From Mycobacterium kyorinense (lineage in GTDB: Bacteria; Actinomycetota; Actinomycetes; Mycobacteriales; Mycobacteriaceae), in NCBI RefSeq assembly GCF_001672775.1, contig NZ_LZKJ01000036.1, forward strand, positions 1 through 54,247: a stretch of 54,247 bases of DNA, in the 5' to 3' direction. Under the pieces are notes generated by a model. The model was not told the DNA's origin. It searched no databases and saw only the letters and a program-made list of their open reading frames with translations. How positions within the stretch are numbered: position 1 is the first letter of the stretch; each line of letters begins with the position of its first letter. This document shows positions 17,673-25,622 of this stretch, piece by piece. The position numbers were made by a program, and so were the translations under genes.

Positions 17673-18674
17673 CTAACCGCGGACAGCAAAGATGAACGTT
17701 TTCAGTTCGCGTGCGATGTCGGGGCCTGAGGGCTCAATCATGATTTCGGTGGCACCCGCTTGGGCCATTGCGGCCGCGGCCTTTCCTACCGTGTCGGCGG
17801 ACCCGGACAGGGTGACTGATGGAATGGAGACGTAGCCGCCGGCGCGCCAGGCCGCCAGGTCGGCGTTGTTCATCTCCACCATGTGGCCCTGGTGAATGTG
17901 CAAGTGGCGCAGCGATTCGGGAACCTTCTCGATCACATCAAGCCAGGCGGCCCCGCCGGGCATCTCGCGGACAGCGTCGGCGCCCTGGGCGGTATAGACG
18001 AAGTGATACGCCGCCGCCCACGGAGCACCGACGGCCAAGCGGACCCGTTCACCAGCTGGGTCTTCCCCGTCGTCGATGACGGTGCCCATGGTCGCTACGA
18101 TGGCACGCGCAAAGTTCCGCTGTCCGGGCACGACCTCGAACATAGAGATCAGTCCATCGGCACCGACTCGCTTTGCGACGCCGGCGCCCTTGGGTCCGGT
18201 CGCAGCCAGCAACAACGGGATTCGCAGCGGCAGCGCATCCGCTTGCGCCGCGGTGAGCATCAGCTTGATGGCTGTGCCCTCCCAGTCAGCTATCTCTCCG
18301 GCCAGCAGGGCTTGGTACGCGCGGATATACGTCTCCATATACGACCATCGAATCGGTGGTTGGCCCATGGCCGCACGGCTAGAGAAACCGGTGCCGAAGG
18401 CGGTCACGATGCGCCCAGGCGCCTGTCGATGCAGTGACACGGTCTGTGCGGCGTTGACCAACGGGTGGCGCAGCGTCGGAATCAGCACCGCGGGACCTAG
18501 TTCGATCGTCGTGGTCAGCGCGGCGGCGCGGTGCAAGTCCAACCAAACGTCATCACCCTCAAACGGAGTGTCGTACAGATAGGCCCGGCGGTAGCCAAGC
18601 TCCTCTGCCGTGGCAATGTGCTCGGCGGACTCGAAAGACGGAGGTAGCGCAACACTTACGTCGATATCGGTCAT
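17673..18674 (-). CDS. LLM-class oxidoreductase, probably F420-dependent
   Basis: The 333-residue product begins DIDVSVALPPSFESAEHIA and continues with the luciferase-like barrel: YRRAYLYDTPFEGDDVW, LGPAVLIPTLRHPLVNAAQ and the RIVTAFGTGFSSRAAMG loop typical of actinobacterial F420-type members. PLLLAATGPKGAGVAKRVGADG is the usual second half. I chose the ATG at 18674, preceded by AGAGAGGA. The open frame to 18767 has no conserved sequence. It follows ubiD by 153 bases and precedes the LAL regulator by 59, so it probably belongs to the same transcript. The substrate is unknown, and a step before or after the UbiD decarboxylation is a plausible inference. Confidence 0.83.
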   Translation of the reverse strand: MTDIDVSVALPPSFESAEHIATAEELGYRRAYLYDTPFEGDDVWLDLHRAAALTTTIELGPAVLIPTLRHPLVNAAQTVSLHRQAPGRIVTAFGTGFSSRAAMGQPPIRWSYMETYIRAYQALLAGEIADWEGTAIKLMLTAAQADALPLRIPLLLAATGPKGAGVAKRVGADGLISMFEVVPGQRNFARAIVATMGTVIDDGEDPAGERVRLAVGAPWAAAYHFVYTAQGADAVREMPGGAAWLDVIEKVPESLRHLHIHQGHMVEMNNADLAAWRAGGYVSIPSVTLSGSADTVGKAAAAMAQAGATEIMIEPSGPDIARELKTFIFAVRG

Positions 18675-18827
18675 CGCACGGTCCTCTCTGATAACGCTAG
18701 GTGACTCAACGCGCGTTTTAGGGAAACACGCAGGAGTTCCGGCGCAGGTCGGAGCCTGTTGCATCAACGGGTTTGGCGATGCGAACGCGGCTTGGCGCCA
18801 GAGACTTTCGACTGTTACCGAAGCGAA

Positions 18828-20426
18828 CTAAGCCTCGGGTAGCCGCTTGCTTAGCTTCTGCAACGTCAGCATTTCGCGTTCCTCATCGTTGAGGTAGGGG
18901 ATGCCGATCCCGTATTCCGCCCAGCGAGTGGCGATTCGGGATTCCAACTCGGGAGCCAGCCTGTCGGTCGGCGGGAAGCGGCGCCCGCCCCACTCCGGCC
19001 TGGGCTCGATCTCCCAGCTTCGGGTGGCGTCGATGAGGACGCGGGTCCATTGGCCGGTGCCGTATTTATTCGTGTCGTTCAACTCCGGCGGGGTCGACGG
19101 ATCCAGCGATGAGCCGATACCCGGACCAAAGAACGCGATATCGCCGAGGCCGGCGTTGACCCGGTATGACATGGCCCAGTCGAGCGCTACCGGGTCGTGG
19201 ATGTCGATATCCTCCTCGACGACCATGACGTTCTTGTGAAACCACACTGATCCGCCGGTGCCCCATAGCGCGGAGGCGATCTGGTGCGCGTGGCCGCGGT
19301 AACGCTTTTGGATTTGCACGAGAGTGTTTTGACCGTTGGTCACCTCCGTCATCCACACATCGGTAATGCCGCCGATCCCAAGATCGTCGAGCACATTCCA
19401 GGTAATCGCCGAGCGTGCAAAGTTGGTGATGCTGTCTTCGTTGAATAGTCCCGGCCGTATCCCTTCGAGGGTGCCCCGAAGCACCGGGTCGTTGCGGTGG
19501 GTGATTCGCGTGACCCGCAGAACCGGCGCCGGTGCCGCGCCGCCAAGAAAACCCGGGTATTCCGCAAACGGACCCTCCATGGCGAAGGTCGACGGGTCCG
19601 GATCGATGAAGCCCTCAACGACGATCTCTGCGGTGGCCGGAACGTACAACGGCACCGTTTCGCAGGCAACCAGGTCGACCGGGCGGCCGAGAAGGGCCCC
19701 CATCATGTCCCATTCACAGATGTTCTTTGGGAATGGGCTGCCCGCACAGAATGGCATGACATCGTGCCAGCCGTAGACGACGGCGACCGGCATCGGCTCT
19801 GGCTTGTACCCCTCCATATGGACGCCCCAGCCCTGAGTGGGCACCAGTAGCTTGGCGATCTTGTCGCGGTCAACGATCTGCCCGCGATAAAGGCCAATGT
19901 TGTCGCGTCCCGTCACCTTGTCCTCGGTGACCACTCCGCAGAACGTGTCAATGTAGCGACCGCCGTCACCACCGTGCCACTTGGGGACCGGAAGCTCCCA
20001 TAAATTAATATCGTCGCCTTGGAGGATGTTCTCCTTGACTGGGCCGCTGTCGACGACGCACGGCGGGATGGGTTTCTTGAAGGCTTCTCGAAGGTGGCGC
20101 ACGATAGCCGAATCGCCGGTGTCTTCGGGCAGTCCCAGCATCAACTGAACCTGGCGCCGGCTGCCGAGTGCTGACGTCAACAGCTTTGTGCACCAGGTGT
20201 TCTCGTGGTCAACGATATTCTCGAACAGTAGCCCTGGCCCGCCCAGGGAAAGGTTGGCGCGGGTGATTGCCCCGATCTCCTCATCCCAGTCAACCGAAGC
20301 GGTGATGCGGCGCAACTGGCCAGCAGCTTCGAGTGTGGCCAACCAACTCCGCTGATCGGGACCCGTCTCCTGCTCTTTCGGTAGGGTGATGTCCGTGGTT
20401 TCCGGCAGGCTGGTACTCGTCGTCAC
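18828..20426 (-). CDS. UbiD family prenylated-FMN-dependent decarboxylase
   Basis: The 532-residue product is a UbiD-type enzyme, which uses prenylated FMN for reversible decarboxylation of aromatic or alpha,beta-unsaturated acids. The E-R-E catalytic set can be placed: Arg181 in DNIGLYRGQIVDRDKI, and Glu284 and Glu289 in MEGPFAEYPGFLGG, with the five-residue spacing seen in fungal Fdc1. Flavin and metal-binding segments surround them (NLWELPVPKWHGGDGG; HQIASALWG). The start is GTG at 20426, and its AGGAG overlaps the stop codon of ubiX (20437-20439), so translation is coupled. Which acid it acts on cannot be told. The long N-terminus and the neighbours suggest a catabolic rather than ubiquinone role. 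Confidence 0.93.
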   Translation of the reverse strand: MTTSTSLPETTDITLPKEQETGPDQRSWLATLEAAGQLRRITASVDWDEEIGAITRANLSLGGPGLLFENIVDHENTWCTKLLTSALGSRRQVQLMLGLPEDTGDSAIVRHLREAFKKPIPPCVVDSGPVKENILQGDDINLWELPVPKWHGGDGGRYIDTFCGVVTEDKVTGRDNIGLYRGQIVDRDKIAKLLVPTQGWGVHMEGYKPEPMPVAVVYGWHDVMPFCAGSPFPKNICEWDMMGALLGRPVDLVACETVPLYVPATAEIVVEGFIDPDPSTFAMEGPFAEYPGFLGGAAPAPVLRVTRITHRNDPVLRGTLEGIRPGLFNEDSITNFARSAITWNVLDDLGIGGITDVWMTEVTNGQNTLVQIQKRYRGHAHQIASALWGTGGSVWFHKNVMVVEEDIDIHDPVALDWAMSYRVNAGLGDIAFFGPGIGSSLDPSTPPELNDTNKYGTGQWTRVLIDATRSWEIEPRPEWGGRRFPPTDRLAPELESRIATRWAEYGIGIPYLNDEEREMLTLQKLSKRLPEA

Positions 20427-20436
20427 TTTGTTCTCC

Positions 20437-21036
20437 TCACACGATGGCGGCTAGTTCGCCGTTCACTGAGACCGGGCGCGGATTTTCCTTCCAGCGCTTG
20501 ATCAGAGAGTGTTCGATTCCGAGTTGATCGATGACGCGGCCGACGACGTAGTCGGTCACCTCGTCGACCGAGACCGGCCGCGCGTAATAGGCCACTGTCG
20601 GCGGGAAGATCACGGCACCGGCGCGCGCCAGATAGTGCATGTTCTCCAGGTGGATCTCGCTCAACGGAGCCTCCCGCGCGACCAGAACGAGTTTGCGGCG
20701 CTCCTTCAGCGTCACATCGGCAGCGCGGGTGATCAGGTTGTCGCTGAAGCCGATCCTGATGGCGCTCAACGTCTTCATGCTGCACGGACAGACGACCATG
20801 CCATCTGTGCGGAACGACCCACTGGAGAGGCTTGCCGCAAGATCGCGGGCACTGTACACGTGCGAAGCCAGAGCGCGGACCTCGTCGACGCTGGTGTCGG
20901 TCTCGATCTTGATCGTTGCGCGCGCCCAGTCGCTGAGGATGAGGTGTGTTTCGGCCCCCAGCTGCCCAAGAACTTCCAGTAGACGAATGCCCAGAGCGGC
21001 GCCGGTCGCTCCGGTCATGGCAACCACGAAGCGCAT
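20437..21036 (-). CDS. ubiX: UbiX family flavin prenyltransferase
   Basis: UbiX joins a dimethylallyl group to reduced FMN to make the cofactor of UbiD. The 199-residue product starts MRFVVAMTGATGAALGIRLL, the flavin-binding loop, and contains GMVVCPCSMKTLSAIRIGFS with the CPCSMKT motif, then KLVLVAREAPLSEIHLENM with the REAPLSxIHLxNM signature. All are standard for the family. The ATG at 21036 is preceded by AAGGAGG. The open frame upstream to 21159 is not conserved. Partner ubiD follows after ten bases. The FMN reductase two genes upstream could provide reduced FMN, which is an inference from position. Confidence 0.94.
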   Translation of the reverse strand: MRFVVAMTGATGAALGIRLLEVLGQLGAETHLILSDWARATIKIETDTSVDEVRALASHVYSARDLAASLSSGSFRTDGMVVCPCSMKTLSAIRIGFSDNLITRAADVTLKERRKLVLVAREAPLSEIHLENMHYLARAGAVIFPPTVAYYARPVSVDEVTDYVVGRVIDQLGIEHSLIKRWKENPRPVSVNGELAAIV

Positions 21037-21125
21037 CCTCTTCCTCCTTTCAGCGAAATGCCAGTTTTGCTGCACTACTGCCGATTTGGTGTATCTCGGG
21101 GTGACGACGGCAGCTGCGCGGGCTC

Positions 21126-21626
21126 TTAGGCCGTGCCATTTTCCGATTTGAGCATCCACGCTTCTTTCTCTAGATCATCGATGATCGCGTGGAGCAGGTC
21201 AGCGGTCGAGGGATCGGCGGCGTCGACGTCGTCGTGCACAGTGCGTATGGTGCCCACGACGGCGTAGATTGCGCTGGTGATCATGTCGACTGTGTCGCTG
21301 ACGCTGTGCAGGCCTGGCGGTATGGCTGGAACGGTCGTTGTGGCAACGACTGTGTCTGAGCGTCCGTCGGGAACCGCGTCCAGTGCGCGCATACGTTCGG
21401 CGATCGTGTCACTGGCGCCACGCGCGATATCGACGATGCCATCCAACTGAAGATGCAGATCGCGGAAGTTCCTTCCGATGAGGTTCCAGTGTGCCTGCTT
21501 GCCTTGGAGGTGTAATTCGATCAAGTCGACCAGCACCGTTTGCAGGTCCCCGAACAAGCTGGCCGGAGCCTGGAACGATTCGACCTCGGCGGCGCCGCGG
21601 CGGTTTGTCGTGAGTGAAGTTGGCAT
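21126..21626 (-). CDS. dps: Dps family ferritin-like DNA-protection protein
   Basis: Dps proteins form 12-subunit shells that oxidise ferrous iron with peroxide and protect DNA. The 166-residue product has the ferroxidase pattern: KQAHWNLIGRNF (His46), DLHLQLDG (His58, Asp62) and SDTIAERM (Glu77). A cluster of small residues at the N-terminus (MPTSLTTNRRG) could bind DNA. AAAGGAAA lies upstream of ATG 21626. It follows the FMN reductase by 16 bases, so the two are almost surely co-transcribed. Its presence in an oxidoreductase cluster fits protection from peroxide made by uncoupled flavin enzymes, which is inference. Confidence 0.88.
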   Translation of the reverse strand: MPTSLTTNRRGAAEVESFQAPASLFGDLQTVLVDLIELHLQGKQAHWNLIGRNFRDLHLQLDGIVDIARGASDTIAERMRALDAVPDGRSDTVVATTTVPAIPPGLHSVSDTVDMITSAIYAVVGTIRTVHDDVDAADPSTADLLHAIIDDLEKEAWMLKSENGTA

Positions 21627-21642
21627 GACAGGTTTCCTTTGT

Positions 21643-22260
21643 TCAGTCGCTCAGTGGTTGCGGGGCTCTACGGGGCAGCCCTACTTCTCGTGAGAGTGCG
21701 GGCTCGCAACAGGATTGGGCCGCTCCGGCGAGAGCAGCCAGGATGATGGGCAGCTTGCTGATGATTTCCTCGTCGCAGACGGGAGGAGCGTCGGCAAACC
21801 GCGTCGCTGCGTGGGGCACCGACAGGGCTATCTCATCGAGGACCGTCGCTCCGGCGGCGCGGGCTACTTTCCTGGCGTCCTCGTGAGCCCATGCCCCGCC
21901 GTAGCGCCCACCGGAGGTGCCGACGACGACGACTGGCTTTCCGATGACCGCCGCCCTGTATTGCGGACGGGAAACCCAATCAATCGCGTTCTTCAGCGCG
22001 GCCGGGATGGAGCCGTTGTACTCGGGCGTGACCAGCAGCAGCGCATCAGCGGACCGCACGGCGACGCGCAGGTCGTCGGCAGCGGGCGGGATAACGGCGG
22101 GCTGATCGAGGTCTTCGTTGTAGAAGGGCACCTCAGCGAGCCCTTCGTAGAGGTCGACGTCGATTCCCTCAGGTGCGAGCTTGATGGCGGCCTCTGCGAG
22201 CTGGCGGTTGTAGGAGGCAATCCGCAGGCTCCCCAATAAGGCCAGAATGCGGATGCTCAT
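21643..22260 (-). CDS. NAD(P)H-dependent FMN reductase
   Basis: The 205-residue flavodoxin-fold protein shows the family motifs: ILALLGSLRIASYNRQLAEA for the FMN phosphate loop, VTPEYNGSIPAALKNAIDW for the flavin ring, and VVGTSGGRYGGAWAHED for the second flavin loop. These enzymes supply reduced FMN to flavin monooxygenases and reduce quinones or azo dyes. The GSLR and TPEYNGSIP motifs make this a safe call. It is the first gene after a 283-base gap that contains the densest group of GGCGGATGCGACC boxes, so it may be the head of the FMN reductase-dps-ubiX-ubiD unit. It is the most evident source of FMNH2 for ubiX and the luciferase-like enzymes. Confidence 0.9.
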   Translation of the reverse strand: MSIRILALLGSLRIASYNRQLAEAAIKLAPEGIDVDLYEGLAEVPFYNEDLDQPAVIPPAADDLRVAVRSADALLLVTPEYNGSIPAALKNAIDWVSRPQYRAAVIGKPVVVVGTSGGRYGGAWAHEDARKVARAAGATVLDEIALSVPHAATRFADAPPVCDEEIISKLPIILAALAGAAQSCCEPALSREVGLPRRAPQPLSD

Positions 22261-22306
22261 CCCAGTTTCCTTTCCTGCACAGGGGTTAGTTCGCCGTTCA
22301 GTACGA

Positions 22307-22495
22307 GCTTGCAGCGAAGCGGCCGGGGTCGCATCCGCCGGTGGCTAGCCGAGTGGCCGGCAGTTGGTGCGGTCGCATCGCCGTTGCTCACACAGAAGCG
22401 GGCGACCCGATTCAGCTGATCGAACGTCTTACCCAGTCGCTGCTCTTCTTCCCCAATGAGGTTGCAGGGAAGTGCCCCTTGATCGCATCTGCCGA
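22307..22495 (-). promoter_or_regulatory. Repeated promoter module, copy B with two degenerate copies
   Basis: The exact box GGTCGCATCCGCC lies at 22327-22339 on the + strand. A shortened one (GGTCGCATCGCCG) is at 22371, and an 11/13 match is at 22481-22493. Copy B has AAGCT (minus strand) at 22307-22311 and ends 67 bases before the FMN reductase start. The 22481 copy has a matching AACCT element 17 bases downstream. The arrangement looks like a duplicated promoter or a tandem operator array. The recurrence is seen directly, the function is inferred. Confidence 0.62.
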
Positions 22496-22543
22496 TGGTC
22501 GGTCGTCTCGGCCAGCATGGTGGCCGGCGCCGTATCCTCAGGG

Positions 22544-23449
22544 TCAGCGGTTAGTTCGGGCGGCGATAAGGTAATGGAGTGCGTCGTGCCCGCTCAATAT
22601 GTTGTCCGGGATCTTCGCCGACCCTCCAGCACCGTTTAGCAAATCACCCAAGCCGTAGTCTGTGGTGTGCCAGCCGCGCGCGCGAAGGTACTTTTCGACA
22701 TCGCTGCGATCGCGGGGATAGGTAAGGTCGCCGAAGTCGACGACGTACCCATGCCGCTTCCAGCTCTCAGCAACGCCCAGCAGATATGAGCCGATGGAGC
22801 TTGAGTCATCCGTCAAGTGATCGGCGGTGAATCGGCTGCCCGGTGCACTTAGTGCAGTGAGCTGGTGTAGCAGGCGATTCTGAGCATCGCAAGGCAGATA
22901 TCCGATCAGCAATCCCTCGGCCAGCCACGCGGTGGGGCTTGAGGGATCAAAACCCGCTTGTCGCAGTGCCGTTGGCCAATCCAGGCGTAGGTCGATGCCA
23001 ATCGTGCGTAGTTGGGTAGCTGGTGTGGCGCCCATCCGGGTCAGGACCGAGTTCTTGAAATCGATCACCTCGGGTTGGTCGATTTCGTAAACGATGCTGC
23101 CGGCCGGCCATTCCAGACGGTAGGCACGCGAGTCCAATCCAGATCCGACGATTACCGCTTGACGGATACCGGCGGATAGCGCGCTGGGGAAGAAGCTATC
23201 GAAGAACCGCGCGCGGACGGCAAAATAATGCATCATCCAACCGGTCTCAATATCGGCGAATTCCAACTCGCCACTGGCCAGCCGGGTGAACAGGTCGATA
23301 CCTGCCGCGTGGACGAGGGGCTCGGCGAACGGGTCATTGATGATTGGATCCGCTTGCCTGCTGGCTGCTGCTCTGGCTGCGGCCACCATGGTTGCCGTCG
23401 CGCCCACACTGGTGGCCAGGTTCCATGTGTCGTTGTCACTACGCTGCAT
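22544..23449 (-). CDS. SAM-dependent methyltransferase, TIGR00027 family (second copy in the window)
   Basis: The 301-residue product carries the classical N-terminus of the mycobacterial family: DTWNLATSVGATATMVAAAR, then DPIINDPFAEPLV. The SAM-binding motif is AVIVGSGLDSRAYRL, followed by VYEIDQPEVIDFKN and WLAEGLLIGYLP. The C-terminal segment with RARGWHTTDYGLGDL is also usual. I chose the ATG at 23449, with AGGAAA five bases before it. The ATG 36 bases upstream has no such site. It follows the first FAD monooxygenase by 77 bases. O-methylation of an oxidised product would fit the cluster, but the substrate is unknown. Confidence 0.88.
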   Translation of the reverse strand: MQRSDNDTWNLATSVGATATMVAAARAAASRQADPIINDPFAEPLVHAAGIDLFTRLASGELEFADIETGWMMHYFAVRARFFDSFFPSALSAGIRQAVIVGSGLDSRAYRLEWPAGSIVYEIDQPEVIDFKNSVLTRMGATPATQLRTIGIDLRLDWPTALRQAGFDPSSPTAWLAEGLLIGYLPCDAQNRLLHQLTALSAPGSRFTADHLTDDSSSIGSYLLGVAESWKRHGYVVDFGDLTYPRDRSDVEKYLRARGWHTTDYGLGDLLNGAGGSAKIPDNILSGHDALHYLIAARTNR

Positions 23450-23526
23450 TTCGTTTCCTATCTCCGCAAACCGGCGGGTTTGCATGAAATCGCTTGTCTG
23501 GCAGCTGCTTCAGCAGCGGCTCGTCT

Positions 23527-24900
23527 TTAACCGCCGGCAGGCATCGCTTTTTGGTCAGGCTGCTTTTGTGATGCGTTGATGACGCGGATTATCGTTGACG
23601 GGCGTAGCAGCCGCGAGGGAGGATCAACCATGCCCATCAACCGCAGGAATTGCTGGACGGCGGCCGGATCGGTTTCGGCGGCGGCCAGCAGCCGATTTAG
23701 GTAAGCGTTGCTGATCCGTATGGAAAGTGATGGCCTACCCGGGGTTTGGGGCAGGGCCAGATCAGAGCCCACCGCCGCATGCCAAGCTACGCGGATCTCT
23801 TTAGCGGTGGCGTGGAAAAATCGCCGCGGCAAGTTCCGATCGCCGTGCTGCAGGCAGTGTCGCAAAACGATTGCTTCGATTGCGGCCACCGAGATGCCTT
23901 GCCCGTAGACAGGATTAAAGCTGCACATTGCGTCACCGACAACGAGCAAGCCATCGGGCGTGCGCGCCAACTTGTCGTAGCGACGCCACCGGTTAGAGGG
24001 GAACCGATAGTGGGCGACGTCTGTGAGCGGTTCGGCACAGCGGGCTGCCGTCAGCACATGCGAAGGTGCCATATCAGCCAGGCAGGCGAGCAGGGAGTCG
24101 CGATCGCTGGGCGGTGGTTGTCCCGCGATGGGCTGGACGCCGAGCATGTAGGTGTTGTTCTCGCCGGCAACCATCCCGAATCCCATAGGGCGGCTGGACT
24201 CGGCGCCGGCGAACGCAAAATACTCGCGCAAGGTCCGCGGCGGTACATGAACCAGCAGGCCGGCGTAGGCAACGCGCACCATCAGTTGGTCTTGTCGTGG
24301 AGGACGATAGCCCAGCGCGTCAAGGAACACCGGTGTCCGTGAGCCGCGCCCGGTGGCGTCCACGACCAGATCAGCCGCCAAGGTCTTCTCCGCTCCAGAC
24401 CTGCGCCGCGCCACCACAACACCGGTCACCCGCTCAGAGTCAGCGCTAGACGCCAACCGCACCGCGTCGTGGCCACCGAGAATCTCCACGTTGGGCATGG
24501 AATGGACCCGTCGACGCACACTCCATTCGAGAAATGGCCGGGTGACGTAGTAGGCGGCTACCGACTTCGGGTCGGGTATCGTGCCAGATCGCAAAAGCCG
24601 GTGTCCGCCGTACCGCATCCAAAGGCGTGACAGGTCACCGTCGTTCCACACCTGCGCGCCGCCGACCACCAGCTCGTCGAGGAAACCGGGGAACAGCTCA
24701 CTCATGATCTGGGTGGCGCGCGGGTGTGTAATGTGAGGCAGACCGCCTTGCGGCACTCCTCGCCGGGTCGTCGGTCGGTCGATGAGTATGTCGCGCTCCA
24801 CAACGGTCACTGTGCGGTAGAAGTCTGCGAGCACCCGGGCCGCGAGCAACCCACTTATGCTCGCCCCCAGAACTATTGCCGCCTCGCCAACTTCACGCAT
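23527..24900 (-). CDS. FAD-dependent monooxygenase/epoxidase-like protein (copy 1)
   Basis: The 457-residue product has a Rossmann FAD site at the very N-terminus (IVLGASISGLLAARVLADF), then VTVVERD, VVVDATGRGSRTPVFLD and the GD motif GLLVVGDAMCSFNPVYGQG near residue 310. This order fits the PHBH/squalene-epoxidase/geranylgeranyl-reductase type. The usual DG motif is replaced by DATGRGS. The start ATG at 24900 matches the start of the paralogue at 28517-29965, and the frame upstream to 25008 does not. The products differ mainly at the C-terminus. Two such enzymes in one cluster suggest successive or alternative hydroxylation of related substrates. Confidence 0.88.
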   Translation of the reverse strand: MREVGEAAIVLGASISGLLAARVLADFYRTVTVVERDILIDRPTTRRGVPQGGLPHITHPRATQIMSELFPGFLDELVVGGAQVWNDGDLSRLWMRYGGHRLLRSGTIPDPKSVAAYYVTRPFLEWSVRRRVHSMPNVEILGGHDAVRLASSADSERVTGVVVARRRSGAEKTLAADLVVDATGRGSRTPVFLDALGYRPPRQDQLMVRVAYAGLLVHVPPRTLREYFAFAGAESSRPMGFGMVAGENNTYMLGVQPIAGQPPPSDRDSLLACLADMAPSHVLTAARCAEPLTDVAHYRFPSNRWRRYDKLARTPDGLLVVGDAMCSFNPVYGQGISVAAIEAIVLRHCLQHGDRNLPRRFFHATAKEIRVAWHAAVGSDLALPQTPGRPSLSIRISNAYLNRLLAAAETDPAAVQQFLRLMGMVDPPSRLLRPSTIIRVINASQKQPDQKAMPAGG

Positions 24901-25026
24901 GTCGTCTGCTCGCAGGGGTGAGTCCAACAGCCCTTTGATAGTTATAGTGGGACGGCCCATTGAAGGGCGGTCGTGGATGTGGCCGCACAGCTGCGCATTC
25001 GGCGACATCCATGGGCTGGCGCGGGC

Positions 25027-25551
25027 TCACGCTGTGAACGCCGGTAGCGTTATGCCGACGGCCGCATTTTCCTCTGGTGTCGCCAGTCGATAACCGAAAC
25101 GGCGTGCGATCTCGGCGAAATGTGCCGTTTCACGAGCACTCGGCGGCGGGGAGCCAAGTGGGCGACCGACTTCCCGAAAGAATCTGCCCATGGTCGCCGT
25201 TGTGATGACCAGATCGACAGCGGGTTCGCCGGAGATATTGCGATGAGCATGCGGCGCATCGCCCGCCATGCGGACGTAATCGCCGGCATGGGCATCATGC
25301 CATTGCAGACCGCCCCCGCCCTCGACAAGAACTTGGTGGCCACCCGCGAGGATGAAGAAGTCCTCAAAGTCGCCGTGGCTGTGCAGCGGCACTGTAACTC
25401 CTGGCGGCACGACCGCACGCATCACACAGATATGCTCGTCGCTTTCCGGCGTCACGAACTCAACGATCGGTCCGAAAACGTCCAGCACCAGGGCTCCTGG
25501 GCGGGCACCGAGATGACCAAGGAATGCCCGAGTGGCTTTGGGTGATGTCAT
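25027..25551 (-). CDS. Cupin domain protein
   Basis: The 174-residue product has a single cupin barrel in the middle: GVTVPLHSHGDFEDFFILAG gives the first metal motif (H-x-H and the later E), and GDYVRMAGDAPHAHRNIS gives the second (H). Three histidines and a glutamate are therefore available for a metal, so a dioxygenase or isomerase is possible, but single-domain cupins also act as binding proteins. AAAGGAG precedes ATG 25551. It lies between the GMC oxidoreductase and the FAD monooxygenase with gaps of 71 and 126 bases, and is most likely part of their operon. Confidence 0.83.
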   Translation of the reverse strand: MTSPKATRAFLGHLGARPGALVLDVFGPIVEFVTPESDEHICVMRAVVPPGVTVPLHSHGDFEDFFILAGGHQVLVEGGGGLQWHDAHAGDYVRMAGDAPHAHRNISGEPAVDLVITTATMGRFFREVGRPLGSPPPSARETAHFAEIARRFGYRLATPEENAAVGITLPAFTA

Positions 25552-25622
25552 TGTCAGCTCCTTTGCGACGCTGGCCTCGGCGGCTCGTTGATTCGTGGAA
25601 GTCGAACCGCCTATCGAGGCGG

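Noticed and set aside
6224..21076. GTTTTGCTGCACT found both upstream of aceA (6224) and upstream of ubiX (21064)
   Set aside because: A 13-base match between two places in 54 kb is expected by chance when all pairs are considered, and flanking bases do not agree.
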